DNA of 35,330 nucleotides from positions 1 to 35,330 of the forward strand of contig JBQTJY010000090.1 of assembly GCA_052386635.1 (NCBI GenBank), given 5' to 3'. Made by a program: the position numbers and the translations under genes. Source of the DNA: VHBM01 sp052386635. Lineage in GTDB: Archaea > Thermoproteota > Nitrososphaeria > Nitrososphaerales > Nitrosopumilaceae. Shown in pieces: positions 24,586 to 31,800 of this stretch; position 1 is the first letter of the stretch, and every line of letters begins with the position of its first letter. Under the pieces are notes generated by a model, which ran no database searches, was not told the DNA's origin, and saw only the letters and a list, made by a program, of their open reading frames with translations.

Positions 24586-25542
24586 ATGAGCCATACAGAA
24601 CACATAGAACCTATATTCAGAACTTCCCCTGAGCGAACAGCAAAGATGATGGCAATTGTGTTAGGAATTTGTGTAGTCGGTGGAGTGATCTTCTTTGGAA
24701 TGTGGGACTATTGGATCTCTGCCCCGCCTGCAGCAGGAGTTGGTCCAAAGGCAGAATCTTTGGCACCAGGAGTTGTAACAGGAAAGGAAATCCAAGTTTC
24801 ACTAACATTTGTAGAGTCATCTGATTTTAGAACACTTGCATTTAATGCATTGCCAGGAGAGCCAAATAACAATCCAGAAATCCAAGCAAATGTAGGTGAT
24901 AAAGTAATCTTTGATGTCACAAACGGAGGCAAGTCATTTCATGCGTTTGCGGTTACAGACGCATTAGAAGGAATAGGTACAGCACTAGCGGGAACTGAAA
25001 TAGCAAGTGCAAATAATCCACTAAAACCAGGTGAGATGGGCAAGTCAGAATTTATTCCAACAAGGGAAGGTACATACTATTACATTTGTACGGTGCCAGG
25101 TCATAGAGAGCAGGGAATGGAAGGAAAAATAGTAGTTGGTCCAAAACAATCCTCCACAAGTCAAGCTGCACCACCAACCGGTGTTAATCATAATTTTGAA
25201 CTCAATTTTGTAGAATCATCCGATTTCAAAACATTAGCTTTTAATGCTCTTCCAGGAGAAGAAGGAAATAATCCAGAAATTATAGTAAAATCTGGTGATT
25301 CCGTAACAATCAAAGCAACAAACAACGGAAAATCCTTTCATGCATTTGGGGTCGTAACAAATCCAGAAGATTTCAATAGCGTTGTCTGGAATTCTGCCAT
25401 ACACTCTGCATCCAATCCATTAAAACCGGAGCAGTCTGGTGAAGTCACATTTACTGCAGGTGCTCCAGGTACATACTACTACATTTGCACAGTTCCTGGG
25501 CATAGTATTCAAGGAATGCAAGGAAAGTTTATCGTAGAATAA
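24586..25542 (+). CDS. Membrane-anchored tandem cupredoxin (blue copper) protein
   Basis: A 318-residue protein with an N-terminal anchor helix (MMAIVLGICVVGGVIFFGM, 21-39), a Pro/Gly-rich linker, and two tandem plastocyanin-like domains. Domain 1 (about 68-185) has His119, Cys168, His173 and Met178; domain 2 (about 202-318) has His252, Cys301, His306 and Met311, each with the C-x2-PGH-x4-M pattern of a type 1 site. Both share near-identical stretches (FVESSDF, TLAFNALPGE), so the second arose by duplication. It sits directly after subunit I and probably hands electrons to CuA outside the membrane; one anchor with two copper domains may form a short wire. The hydrophobic start could also be a cleaved signal. 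Confidence 0.9.
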   Translation: MSHTEHIEPIFRTSPERTAKMMAIVLGICVVGGVIFFGMWDYWISAPPAAGVGPKAESLAPGVVTGKEIQVSLTFVESSDFRTLAFNALPGEPNNNPEIQANVGDKVIFDVTNGGKSFHAFAVTDALEGIGTALAGTEIASANNPLKPGEMGKSEFIPTREGTYYYICTVPGHREQGMEGKIVVGPKQSSTSQAAPPTGVNHNFELNFVESSDFKTLAFNALPGEEGNNPEIIVKSGDSVTIKATNNGKSFHAFGVVTNPEDFNSVVWNSAIHSASNPLKPEQSGEVTFTAGAPGTYYYICTVPGHSIQGMQGKFIVE

Positions 25543-25544
25543 TT

Positions 25545-25988
25545 TTGATTTTAAAATATCTATCACTTGCATCATTAGTAGTTCTATACTCTTTGATGTT
25601 TATTGGTGGATACGTTTCTGCAGCAGGTTTAGGTCTATCTTGTCCTGAGTGGCCATTATGTCCAAATGGTCTATTTCCAAATGATGAATACATAATAGAA
25701 TGGGTTCACAGATTTGTAGCTGCTACTACAGGTGCGCTTGTTATTGTAACATCCGTAGGTAGTTGGCTTGCAAAAAACTCTCATAAAAAAATCAAACTTA
25801 CAAGTACGTTAGCTGCAATTTTTGTAATAACTCAGATCACATTAGGTGCTATCGTAATTGATCTCAAGTTACATGCAATGCTTGTCGCTATTCACTTGGG
25901 AATAGGAATTCTATTATTTGCTATGGTTCTGTTGACCACTTTGTTTGCTTTTAGATTAGCAAATATTGCAATTCAAACTAAGATTTAG
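25545..25988 (+). CDS. ctaA: Heme A synthase, half-size CtaA/COX15 family
   Basis: A 147-residue, four-helix membrane protein that starts at a TTG two bases after the cupredoxin gene. GLGLSCPEWPLCPNG has the Cys33/Cys39 pair, WVHRFVAATTGAL the His55 heme ligand, LKLHAMLVAIHLG His110 and His117. This is one half of the usual eight-helix CtaA and matches the four-helix type described in archaea such as Aeropyrum, which probably works as a dimer. It oxidises heme O to heme A in the membrane for the oxidase encoded just upstream. The last eleven bases overlap a convergent gene on the other strand. Confidence 0.87.
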   Translation: MILKYLSLASLVVLYSLMFIGGYVSAAGLGLSCPEWPLCPNGLFPNDEYIIEWVHRFVAATTGALVIVTSVGSWLAKNSHKKIKLTSTLAAIFVITQITLGAIVIDLKLHAMLVAIHLGIGILLFAMVLLTTLFAFRLANIAIQTKI

Positions 25989-26508
25989 TTCTAGATTTTA
26001 ATATTTTTGGGAGATAGATATAACTAAGAATAATAACAAAGCCAATACTTCCTGCCGCTATAGAATATATGAAAATATAGCCAAAGGGGTTTTGCGTACT
26101 GATATTAAATGTATAAGTTATTACCCCGCCATCTTTTGCAACATCATAAAGATCCACTCTAAAAATATGATTTCCAGAGCTTTGAAATACATAATCTGTT
26201 TGCCAATGACCGCCATCATGTGCTTGAGGTGGAATTGTATCTACCTCTTCACCATTAAAAAATATACGAATGCCACTGGTAAATCTATCAACTTCATTTA
26301 AATCCCGATCTGTAACTCTTAAAAGAATTTGTGATTTTTCTCCAGTTGATGGAATTTCAGGAAGTGTTGCGATCTGGACTCTATAATCCCCTATTGTAGA
26401 TTCTGCTGAATTGAATAAAGAATGTGCGTTAGCCTCGTAAATTGTAGTAGTTAAAAAGAAAATTAAAAAAACTAAAACATAGAATGACAACATTTTTCTC
26501 TTCTTCAT
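25978..26508 (-). CDS. Secreted, membrane-anchored beta-sandwich protein of unknown function
   Basis: This 176-residue protein has a clear signal peptide (MKKRKMLSFYVLVFLIFF, then TTTIYEANA-HS), a central domain of about 100 residues, and a C-terminal helix (IYSIAAGSIGFVIILSYIYL) before a basic tail. The central part (TGEKSQILLRVTDRD, FNGEEVDTIPP, HDGGHWQTDYVFQSSGNHIFRVDLYD) reads as an immunoglobulin-like or YtkA/FixH-like sheet, with His and GGHW that might bind copper. The position next to ctaA suggests a role in oxidase or copper handling outside the membrane, but this is inference. The domain would face the outside. It converges with and slightly overlaps ctaA. Confidence 0.68.
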   Translation of the reverse strand: MKKRKMLSFYVLVFLIFFLTTTIYEANAHSLFNSAESTIGDYRVQIATLPEIPSTGEKSQILLRVTDRDLNEVDRFTSGIRIFFNGEEVDTIPPQAHDGGHWQTDYVFQSSGNHIFRVDLYDVAKDGGVITYTFNISTQNPFGYIFIYSIAAGSIGFVIILSYIYLPKILKSRTKS

Positions 26509-26572
26509 ACTATCACATCTAGTTTTACCAATTTATTATAGTGTAATTTTTATTCTAAAAATTTACAAAAGC

Positions 26573-26579
26573 TTTAAAT
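26573..26579 (+). promoter_or_regulatory. TATA-like box for the SRPBCC gene
   Basis: TTTAAAT is centred about 28 bases before the TTG at 26604, so the transcript would begin at or next to the start codon (leaderless). This spacing supports TTG as the true start. Confidence 0.45.
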
Positions 26580-26603
26580 CTAGACCGTCAAAACATCCAA
26601 ACG

Positions 26604-27206
26604 TTGACTTTAATTCAAAAATCAATTGATATCAAAGCATCAATTAGCACTGTTTTCACTTATTTTGCAAGACCAGAACACGTTTCTGATCAAATGAGTG
26701 ACAAAGGTGTAGGAATGACAGTCGTTCCAATGGATATTAAGGCTGGAATGGGAGTTGGAACAACTTTTAGAGTAATAGCTGATTTTACTGGTAAAAGGCT
26801 AGAATGGGATTGTGAAACAACTGAATTTGACAGAGAAGAAAAAATCTCGGCAAAGATGATCAAAGGTCCTTTTAAAAAATGGCAGATTACTAATAAATTC
26901 AAAGCATTAGGTGATAATCTTACTAAAGTAACAATGACAGTTGATTATGAAATGCCATTTGGACCACTAGGAGGAATAATCAACAAAGTCAGGTTTGCAA
27001 AATCTGCTGAAAGAGGAATGGAAACTGCATTATACAAAGTAAGAGGTTTACTAGAAGGTAATGGTTCTATACCAGTTTACATCACACTTGATGCATACCA
27101 GAAACTTTTAGCTGAAAAGAAAAAGATGAACAACGTTCCAGTATCAACTGTTCTTACAGCCATTTTAGAAAAATACAATCAACTAGAAGCTAAAACTCAA
27201 AATTAA
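26604..27206 (+). CDS. SRPBCC (START/Bet v1-like) family protein
   Basis: A 200-residue protein. Residues 1-150 have the SRPBCC helix-grip pattern: IQKSIDIKASISTVFTYFARPEHVSDQM, GMTVVPMDIKAGMGVGTTFRVIADFTGKRLEWD, and NLTKVTMTVDYEMPFGPLGG, ending in the long C-terminal helix (KSAERGMETALYKVRGLLEG). These proteins bind hydrophobic ligands such as lipids. The extra 45-residue tail (IPVYITLDAYQKLLAEKKKM, then VSTVLTAILEKYNQLEA) looks like a ribbon-helix-helix-like or coiled segment and is not part of the core. The start is TTG with a well-spaced TATA-like box. Divergent from the secreted protein gene. The ligand is unknown. Confidence 0.75.
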   Translation: MTLIQKSIDIKASISTVFTYFARPEHVSDQMSDKGVGMTVVPMDIKAGMGVGTTFRVIADFTGKRLEWDCETTEFDREEKISAKMIKGPFKKWQITNKFKALGDNLTKVTMTVDYEMPFGPLGGIINKVRFAKSAERGMETALYKVRGLLEGNGSIPVYITLDAYQKLLAEKKKMNNVPVSTVLTAILEKYNQLEAKTQN

Positions 27207-27224
27207 ATTTCTTTTTTTACACAT

Positions 27225-27234
27225 GGTTAATAAC
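27225..27234 (+). promoter_or_regulatory. TATA-like box for tRNA-Lys
   Basis: GGTTAATAAC is centred about 29 bases upstream of the tRNA-Lys 5' end. A weaker match to the archaeal consensus, kept because the spacing is right. Confidence 0.35.
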
Positions 27235-27257
27235 GACTCTAACATTTGCTATTTTTA

Positions 27258-27331
27258 GGGTCTATGGCTCAGCCAGGTAGAGCACCGGACTCTTAATCCG
27301 GCTGTCGAGGGTTCAAATCCCTCTAGACCCG
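27258..27331 (+). tRNA. tRNA-Lys(CTT)
   Basis: The cloverleaf has acceptor GGGTCTA/TAGACCC with discriminator G, D-stem GCTC/GAGC, anticodon stem CCGGA/TCCGG around loop CTCTTAA (anticodon CTT), and T-stem GAGGG/CCCTC with loop TTCAAAT. All stems pair fully. No intron and no encoded CCA. Confidence 0.96.
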
Positions 27332-27343
27332 CTCATATGAACA

Positions 27344-27514
27344 TTATTTGTGAGTGCATTTACACGGTACTAGTTTGGTATCAAAAGTACAATCATGTGG
27401 TCCATCAGATTTAGTGGTTACAGGAATTTCCTTCATACATTCCTGATGTCTGCCTTTTTTACAAAACCAACACATTTCTTGCATTGAATCAAAGTCACAA
27501 GAGTCCATAATCAT
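27344..27514 (-). CDS. Cysteine-rich microprotein (possible zinc-binding)
   Basis: A 56-residue open frame read from the complement; starts at ATG 27514 or ATG 27508. It contains seven cysteines: SCDF, MCWFCKKGRHQEC, HDC and VPCKC near the C terminus. The CxxC followed by a His and a Cys (C-x2-C-x4-H-x2-C in CWFCKKGRHQEC) resembles a zinc knuckle. Cys and His density is far above what AT-rich noncoding DNA would give by chance. It lies between tRNA-Lys and the ilvE gene and is on the same strand as ilvE, 33 bases downstream of that gene's start-distal end. No function can be assigned; a redox or metal-binding protein is plausible. Confidence 0.62.
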   Translation of the reverse strand: MIMDSCDFDSMQEMCWFCKKGRHQECMKEIPVTTKSDGPHDCTFDTKLVPCKCTHK

Positions 27515-27547
27515 GTACTTTGTAATTTTAAATGTAAAAACATAGTT

Positions 27548-28462
27548 CTAAATGTATTTGAGCCATGAAAGAAATCGATCATCTTTTCCCATGGCCACAT
27601 TCATAAACGATTTTTGTAACTCTCGTGTTTTTGGACCTGGTCTGCCATTTCCAATTGTTATTTGATCAATTTCTGTAACAGATTTTACTTCAGCAGCAGT
27701 TCCTGTCATAAATACTTCATCTGCTACATAAAGATCCTCTCTATCAAGATCTTTTTCAGTGACTTCTTCACCATTCTCTTCAATTATTTTAATGACACTG
27801 TCTCTTGTAATTCCTTCTAAAATACCAGCTGTAAGAGGTGGAGTAAATATCTGGTTGTTTTTTACAATGAAAATATTTTCTGCACTTCCTTCTGCTATCT
27901 TGCCTTGATTGTTTAACATGATAGATTCGTCATACCCATCATTTAATGCCTCAACTCTGGCAAGGGCAGCATTTGCATAGTTTGATGCAGCCTTTGCTTT
28001 CATTGGTTGCGAACGTGAATCTATTCTTATCCAACTTGAAACTTTACATCTTGCACCAGATATCTTGCCAGCCTTTGACTCACCAATCTTCCATTCCCAA
28101 CATGCTATCGCAACATCTATTTTGTTTAGTGTTGGTGTAAGACCCATAGTGCCATATCCATAGTACGCTATAGGTCTGATGTAACATTCTTTAAGAGTAC
28201 TTGCTTTTACTGTTTGGATAATTGCATTCTCAATTTGTTGTTTTGAATATGGAATAATCATTGAATACATTTTTGCAGAATTGAAAAATCTTTCTATGTG
28301 CTCATATAATCGAAAAATTGCTGAACCATCTGGAGTATCATAACATCTTATTCCCTCAAACACTGCAGTTGAGTAATGCAATGCATGAGTCAGTACATGT
28401 ACTTTGGCATTTTTGAATGGAACTAATTTTCCATTCATCCATATCTTGCCTACTTCTTTCAT
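27548..28462 (-). CDS. ilvE: Branched-chain amino acid aminotransferase
   Basis: A 304-residue class IV (fold-type IV) PLP aminotransferase. VHVLTHALHYSTAVFEGIRCYD (about 22-43) is the N-terminal substrate block, and LYEHIERFFNSAKMY follows. MKAKAASNYANAALAR holds the Schiff-base Lys, GKIAEGSAENIFIVKNNQIFTPPL the Glu loop, and GILEGITRDSVIKI the PLP phosphate region. EVFMTGTAAEVKSV is the C-terminal signature of IlvE. It moves the amino group between glutamate and the oxo acids of valine, leucine and isoleucine. The ATG at 28462 is a clean start. It is the last coding gene on the minus strand before a 384-base gap. Confidence 0.93.
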   Translation of the reverse strand: MKEVGKIWMNGKLVPFKNAKVHVLTHALHYSTAVFEGIRCYDTPDGSAIFRLYEHIERFFNSAKMYSMIIPYSKQQIENAIIQTVKASTLKECYIRPIAYYGYGTMGLTPTLNKIDVAIACWEWKIGESKAGKISGARCKVSSWIRIDSRSQPMKAKAASNYANAALARVEALNDGYDESIMLNNQGKIAEGSAENIFIVKNNQIFTPPLTAGILEGITRDSVIKIIEENGEEVTEKDLDREDLYVADEVFMTGTAAEVKSVTEIDQITIGNGRPGPKTRELQKSFMNVAMGKDDRFLSWLKYI

Positions 28463-28741
28463 ATGGGAATGGAAAATGTGTTGGTAATTTAAAGAATTAT
28501 GAGATTTTGTTATTCTGTTGATTCAACATAACTACAATTTTTTTGAAATTCTAAAAATAGCTTTAATTTTTATTTTGATTATCTTACAACAATTTTTTTA
28601 CAGAATTAAAGTTGAAATAGAAACTGTTACAGTATTTTTCATACAAAACTACAAAATCATTCATTATCAAATTAGACATTACTAATTAGATCAATAGACT
28701 ATATAGATCAAATCTAAATATTAAAAATGTAAATTATACTT
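28463..28741. other. AT-rich intergenic region without a supported gene
   Basis: This 279-base stretch between ilvE and the candidate ncRNA is very AT-rich and probably carries the minus-strand ilvE promoter near its left end and the ncRNA promoter at its right end. One 55-codon frame (28518-28685, plus) with only a TTG start was not accepted. I see no repeats of note. Confidence 0.5.
28714..28724 (+). promoter_or_regulatory. TATA-like box for the candidate ncRNA
   Basis: CTAAATATTAA lies about 25 bases upstream of the point where base composition changes abruptly (near 28742), which is the expected TATA-to-start distance in archaea. Confidence 0.45.
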
Positions 28742-28848
28742 AGCGCGTGTTTTGGGTAACGCCGGACTGACTCTAGATAAAGGTCCAAGAACAAACCCAC
28801 TTTGGCACTACAGGTAAGGGCCTGTAGAGCCAACGATGTTGATTTTTT
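28742..28848 (+). ncRNA. Candidate structured noncoding RNA
   Basis: A GC-richer island of about 105 bases in AT-rich DNA. Its 3' half folds into a strong hairpin: TTGGC (28802-28806) pairs with GCCAA (28829-28833). An A-A mismatch follows, and then CTACAGG (28808-28814) pairs with CCTGTAG (28821-28827) around loop TAAGGG. TTTTTT at 28843-28848 then looks like a terminator tract. Upstream, TGGGT (28753-28757) can pair with ACCCA (28795-28799) and enclose GGACT/GGTCC (28764-28768 with 28782-28786). A TATA-like box is well placed. It does not look like tRNA, RNase P or SRP RNA. The 3' end touches the stop codon of the convergent aspartate kinase gene, so it could be antisense to that 3' end. 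The strand is inferred from the promoter and T-tract. Confidence 0.6.
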
Positions 28849-30271
28849 AAATTTTTGACTTGTTGATGATCTCTCTTTCTGAATGAACTGCTCTTATGGC
28901 ATGTGCTATATTGTTACCTGTATCCTCAATGACAATAATTATTCTTGATGTTTCTTCTTGTGCATCCATATTCAATATGTTTAGACCAGCTTCACCAATT
29001 TTCGAACTTGTCTTTGATGCAACTTGTTGTACTTTCCACATCTCATCGCCAATCAAAGTAATGACACCTCTATTATAGGCAATAGTGGCAAGAGAGTCAA
29101 ATCCAAGTATGTATTTCTCATTACGCTTCACATAGTCAGCATCTAGAAATAAGATTCTTGCAAACTCTATTCCATCTTTTGTAAAAGGCGATAAAATTAC
29201 AAATTCGCTGTAGCGTTTATCATTTTCAAGCGATTCTAGTAACCTTTGCGCAGATGAATTTTCAATTCTTAAAATTGCACAATTCTTCTTTCCCGTGACT
29301 ATTTTTAATGGATGATTACTTTTTTCATCAGGCCTTCTTTTGATTATTGTAGTTTTTCTAGGATTTTTCATATCGGTAATTATAATGGGCATATCTACAC
29401 CATGTTCTAAAATTTCTTTAATTGCAATAGGATCGAGAATTTTCATACCAAACATTCCAGCCAGCCTTGCTTCATTATAGGAAATCTGTTTGATTTCATC
29501 AAGTTTTTCAGTTACAATTTTTGGATCGGCAGAAACTACTGAACTGTCTTTCTCAAAATCAATGCTAGTTTCATATTTTTTATGAAATAAAATTCCAAGA
29601 TTAGCAGCTGTTCTATCTGAACCCCCTCTCTCATATGTAGTCATAATTCCGGCTTTTGTTTTACCGATAAAACCTCCAATAGAAACTACATCATTTTCCT
29701 TGAGTAGTTTCTCTAAAGGTTCTAACCTTTCTAATGATTCTGATGCAAGAAAGTTGGTTGATTCTATATTGTGATCAGTTATTATCGGCCAAACATCAAA
29801 ATCTACAGATGCAGATTTTATTCCATGACTTTTCATGATGTAATCCATTACTTTTGATATCAAAATTTCACCTGTAAAGGCAAGTGTCTTAGAACGCACT
29901 TCGTCAACAAATTCTCCCTTTTGTTTTGCAACATCCAAAGCATCTTTTGATTTTTCTAAAAATGTATTAATGATATTTTGGCATTCAATTTGGTAATTAT
30001 CACCTACTAGCTCGAGTATTTTTTCATATACTCGTTTAATTTCGTCAATGTTTACACTCTGTCCTTTTTCAGCCTCTTTTCCCAGTCCAAGTACAATGTC
30101 AGTCAATGATCTTTTTTCACCTCCATGTATGGTTAATGGTGCAGAAAAAATTGCAATTACTTTAGATGATTTCTTTAATTCACTAATTCTTTGAAGAATA
30201 ATTGGAATTGATATACCATCTACTCCAATTGCACTACCACCAAATTTTGCGATAACTAATCTATTCAACAA
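28847..30271 (-). CDS. lysC: Aspartate kinase
   Basis: A 474-residue protein that starts at TTG (30271). VIAKFGGSAIG (6-16) is the kinase start motif with Lys8, STNFLASESLERLEPL and SIGGFIGKTKAGIMTTYERGGSDRTAANLG the nucleotide and Asp-binding region. FEKDSSVVSADPKIV and RLAGMFGMKILDPIAI follow. Two C-terminal ACT domains (about 325-400 and 405-474; ILRIENSSAQ and VASKTSSKIGEAGLNILNMDAQEE) are feedback-control sites, probably for lysine or threonine. It makes aspartyl-phosphate, the entry to Lys/Met/Thr synthesis. The gene stands alone on the minus strand, with its 3' end meeting the candidate ncRNA. The symbol is general; thrA/metL-type variants cannot be told apart here. Confidence 0.92.
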   Translation of the reverse strand: MLNRLVIAKFGGSAIGVDGISIPIILQRISELKKSSKVIAIFSAPLTIHGGEKRSLTDIVLGLGKEAEKGQSVNIDEIKRVYEKILELVGDNYQIECQNIINTFLEKSKDALDVAKQKGEFVDEVRSKTLAFTGEILISKVMDYIMKSHGIKSASVDFDVWPIITDHNIESTNFLASESLERLEPLEKLLKENDVVSIGGFIGKTKAGIMTTYERGGSDRTAANLGILFHKKYETSIDFEKDSSVVSADPKIVTEKLDEIKQISYNEARLAGMFGMKILDPIAIKEILEHGVDMPIIITDMKNPRKTTIIKRRPDEKSNHPLKIVTGKKNCAILRIENSSAQRLLESLENDKRYSEFVILSPFTKDGIEFARILFLDADYVKRNEKYILGFDSLATIAYNRGVITLIGDEMWKVQQVASKTSSKIGEAGLNILNMDAQEETSRIIIVIEDTGNNIAHAIRAVHSEREIINKSKI

Positions 30272-30319
30272 GCGATAAAAAATTACATTCCACTATTAAT
30301 TATTGGGTTTATTGTTATG

Positions 30320-31342
30320 TTAGGTCACGAATCTACGTATTATGCTAGCTGCTTTCATTGCCCCATCGCAATTTAGAGGATTTCGTTTTGTAGTTAGCTT
30401 TTCAGCAATTAATGATTCTAATTTGTTGACATCCTCAAAAGAAAATCCTTCCTGCTTTGCGTTATCCTCTTGTTCAAAATGGCTTTTTATTGGTATGAAA
30501 ATTCCAGGAGTTCCATAAGATTTTGATTCATCAATTGTAGATTTTCCAGCAAGAGAAATCACAAGATCTGCTGCATAAATCATCTCATGTAAGTTTTCTA
30601 CAAATCCTAAACTTCGTATGTTTTGTGTAAATTCATTTTTTATAGATGGTCCAGTGACAATAACAAGTTCCACATCTTCTTTTAATTTAGGAAACACTTC
30701 TAGCGTTTTTTGTATTAGAAACTTTCCGGCATCAGATCCTCCAACGCTAACAACTATGGTTTTTTTATTAAAAGAAAATTTTTCTCTTAAAACTTCTCTC
30801 GTGTATCTTGTCGCTCTAACAATAGGTCCAACATATCTGATATTTTCTTTATCTTGACCATTTTCTGGCAAAACTACAACGTCGCATTTTTTTATAATTT
30901 CTCTCATGGAGCTATTCATTCTTTTTTCGATCAACGAACCAATTCCTTTTGTGAATTTAGTTTCTAGGATATCTGTAATCAACACTGTTGGTATCTTTTG
31001 TTTTTGTGCTATTGTTAATGAAGCAAAATCTTCATCACTAACAACTAGTTCTGGTTTTTTGTCTTCTATAATATTTGATGAAACACGTTTGCATTCCTTG
31101 TAATAATTGTAGTATTTCCACAGCCATTTTAAAGGATATTGTAATGAACCATTTTGAACATTAAACTGTGGTGGTGTATACACATTTTTAACACTGTACC
31201 CATATTTTTTGAAAAGATCTACTGCTGATACACCACTGACAAACAATTTTGAAATGTTTTCTAAATGTTGAGCAATTGCAATATCTCTTGTCGTATGTCC
31301 AAGACCTATAGGACTTGAAAAAAAAGTAATTGTTGTCAACAA
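30320..31342 (-). CDS. MurG-like (GT-B, GT28-type) glycosyltransferase
   Basis: A 340-residue GT-B protein that starts at TTG 31342 (TTGTTG). FFSSPIGLGHTTRDIAIAQHL near the N terminus is the MurG-like acceptor loop (GxGHxxR/D). KPELVVSDEDFASLTIAQ and TVLITDI follow in the first Rossmann half. ISVGGSDAGKFLIQK-type text (VVSVGGSDAGK) opens the second half. The nucleotide site is IYAADLVISLAGKSTIDESKSYGTPGIFIPI. It probably transfers a sugar from a UDP-sugar to an acceptor at the membrane face; there is no helix in the protein. A UDP-GlcNAc-dependent function in glycolipid or protein N-glycan synthesis is possible. PseG is structurally related but lacks this context. Confidence 0.8.
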   Translation of the reverse strand: MLTTITFFSSPIGLGHTTRDIAIAQHLENISKLFVSGVSAVDLFKKYGYSVKNVYTPPQFNVQNGSLQYPLKWLWKYYNYYKECKRVSSNIIEDKKPELVVSDEDFASLTIAQKQKIPTVLITDILETKFTKGIGSLIEKRMNSSMREIIKKCDVVVLPENGQDKENIRYVGPIVRATRYTREVLREKFSFNKKTIVVSVGGSDAGKFLIQKTLEVFPKLKEDVELVIVTGPSIKNEFTQNIRSLGFVENLHEMIYAADLVISLAGKSTIDESKSYGTPGIFIPIKSHFEQEDNAKQEGFSFEDVNKLESLIAEKLTTKRNPLNCDGAMKAASIIRRFVT

Positions 31343-31393
31343 AATCTCTTTTGGAAAACTCCATTTTTAGCTTGTCCAAAATTTTTCTCAAAG

Positions 31394-31400
31394 TTTAAAT
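31394..31400 (+). promoter_or_regulatory. TATA-like box for tRNA-Val
   Basis: TTTAAAT is centred 27 bases upstream of the tRNA-Val 5' end at 31424, a textbook archaeal distance and sequence. Confidence 0.6.
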
Positions 31401-31423
31401 GGTTTTTAACAAGGTAGCTTGCT

Positions 31424-31496
31424 GGGCTCATAGTCCAGTGGTTATGACGTCGCCCTTACACGGCGAAGATCCGGGGTTCAAATCCCCGTGGGCCCA
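31424..31496 (+). tRNA. tRNA-Val(TAC)
   Basis: Acceptor GGGCTCA/TGGGCCC (one T-G wobble) with discriminator A, anticodon stem TCGCC/GGCGA around CTTACAC (anticodon TAC), and T-stem CGGGG/CCCCG with loop TTCAAAT. No intron; CCA is not encoded. Confidence 0.95.
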
Positions 31497-31546
31497 GTAC
31501 CTTGATTTTGGTAACACATTTAATTTCAAAAATAGAACACAAAGAA

Positions 31547-31798
31547 ATGATTGATCTTTCTATAACTGATAAAATGACCATAGTTCAATATGCAATTGAA
31601 AAATATGAAAACGAACAGATGCTTTTAGAAAAGTTAAGCACCATTCTCTCAGAAAAAGACATTCAAAGAAGCCTTGATACATTAATTGGAACTCAACGTG
31701 TGAGAAGAATAGGAACAGAGGTTTTACAAAATAACACTAGTCATACTGATATGCCACAACTTCCTGATGGCCTAAAACCAATAATCGAAAACCTGTAA
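31547..31798 (+). CDS. Small protein of unknown function
   Basis: From the ATG at 31547 the product is 83 residues; the frame is open to a TTG at 31502, directly after tRNA-Val, but those 15 residues are not protein-like. The protein is soluble and mostly helical (DKMTIVQYAIEKYENEQMLLEKLSTILSEKDIQRSLDTLI), with a C-terminal Pro-rich tail (MPQLPDGLKPIIENL). The helix pattern might form a winged-helix-like or coiled unit. I do not recognise it. It converges with the radical SAM gene two bases away. Confidence 0.55.
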   Translation: MIDLSITDKMTIVQYAIEKYENEQMLLEKLSTILSEKDIQRSLDTLIGTQRVRRIGTEVLQNNTSHTDMPQLPDGLKPIIENL

Positions 31799-31800
31799 AA

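Noticed and set aside
28518..28685. 55-codon plus-strand frame with a hydrophobic stretch in the ilvE-ncRNA gap
   Set aside because: Only a TTG start, very AT-rich, no conservation evidence and codon content like the AT-rich background; not supported.
28742..28848. Known riboswitch for aspartate kinase or ilvE
   Set aside because: The element lies beyond the 3' end of the kinase gene and upstream of neither gene on the right strand, and no known aptamer core is visible.
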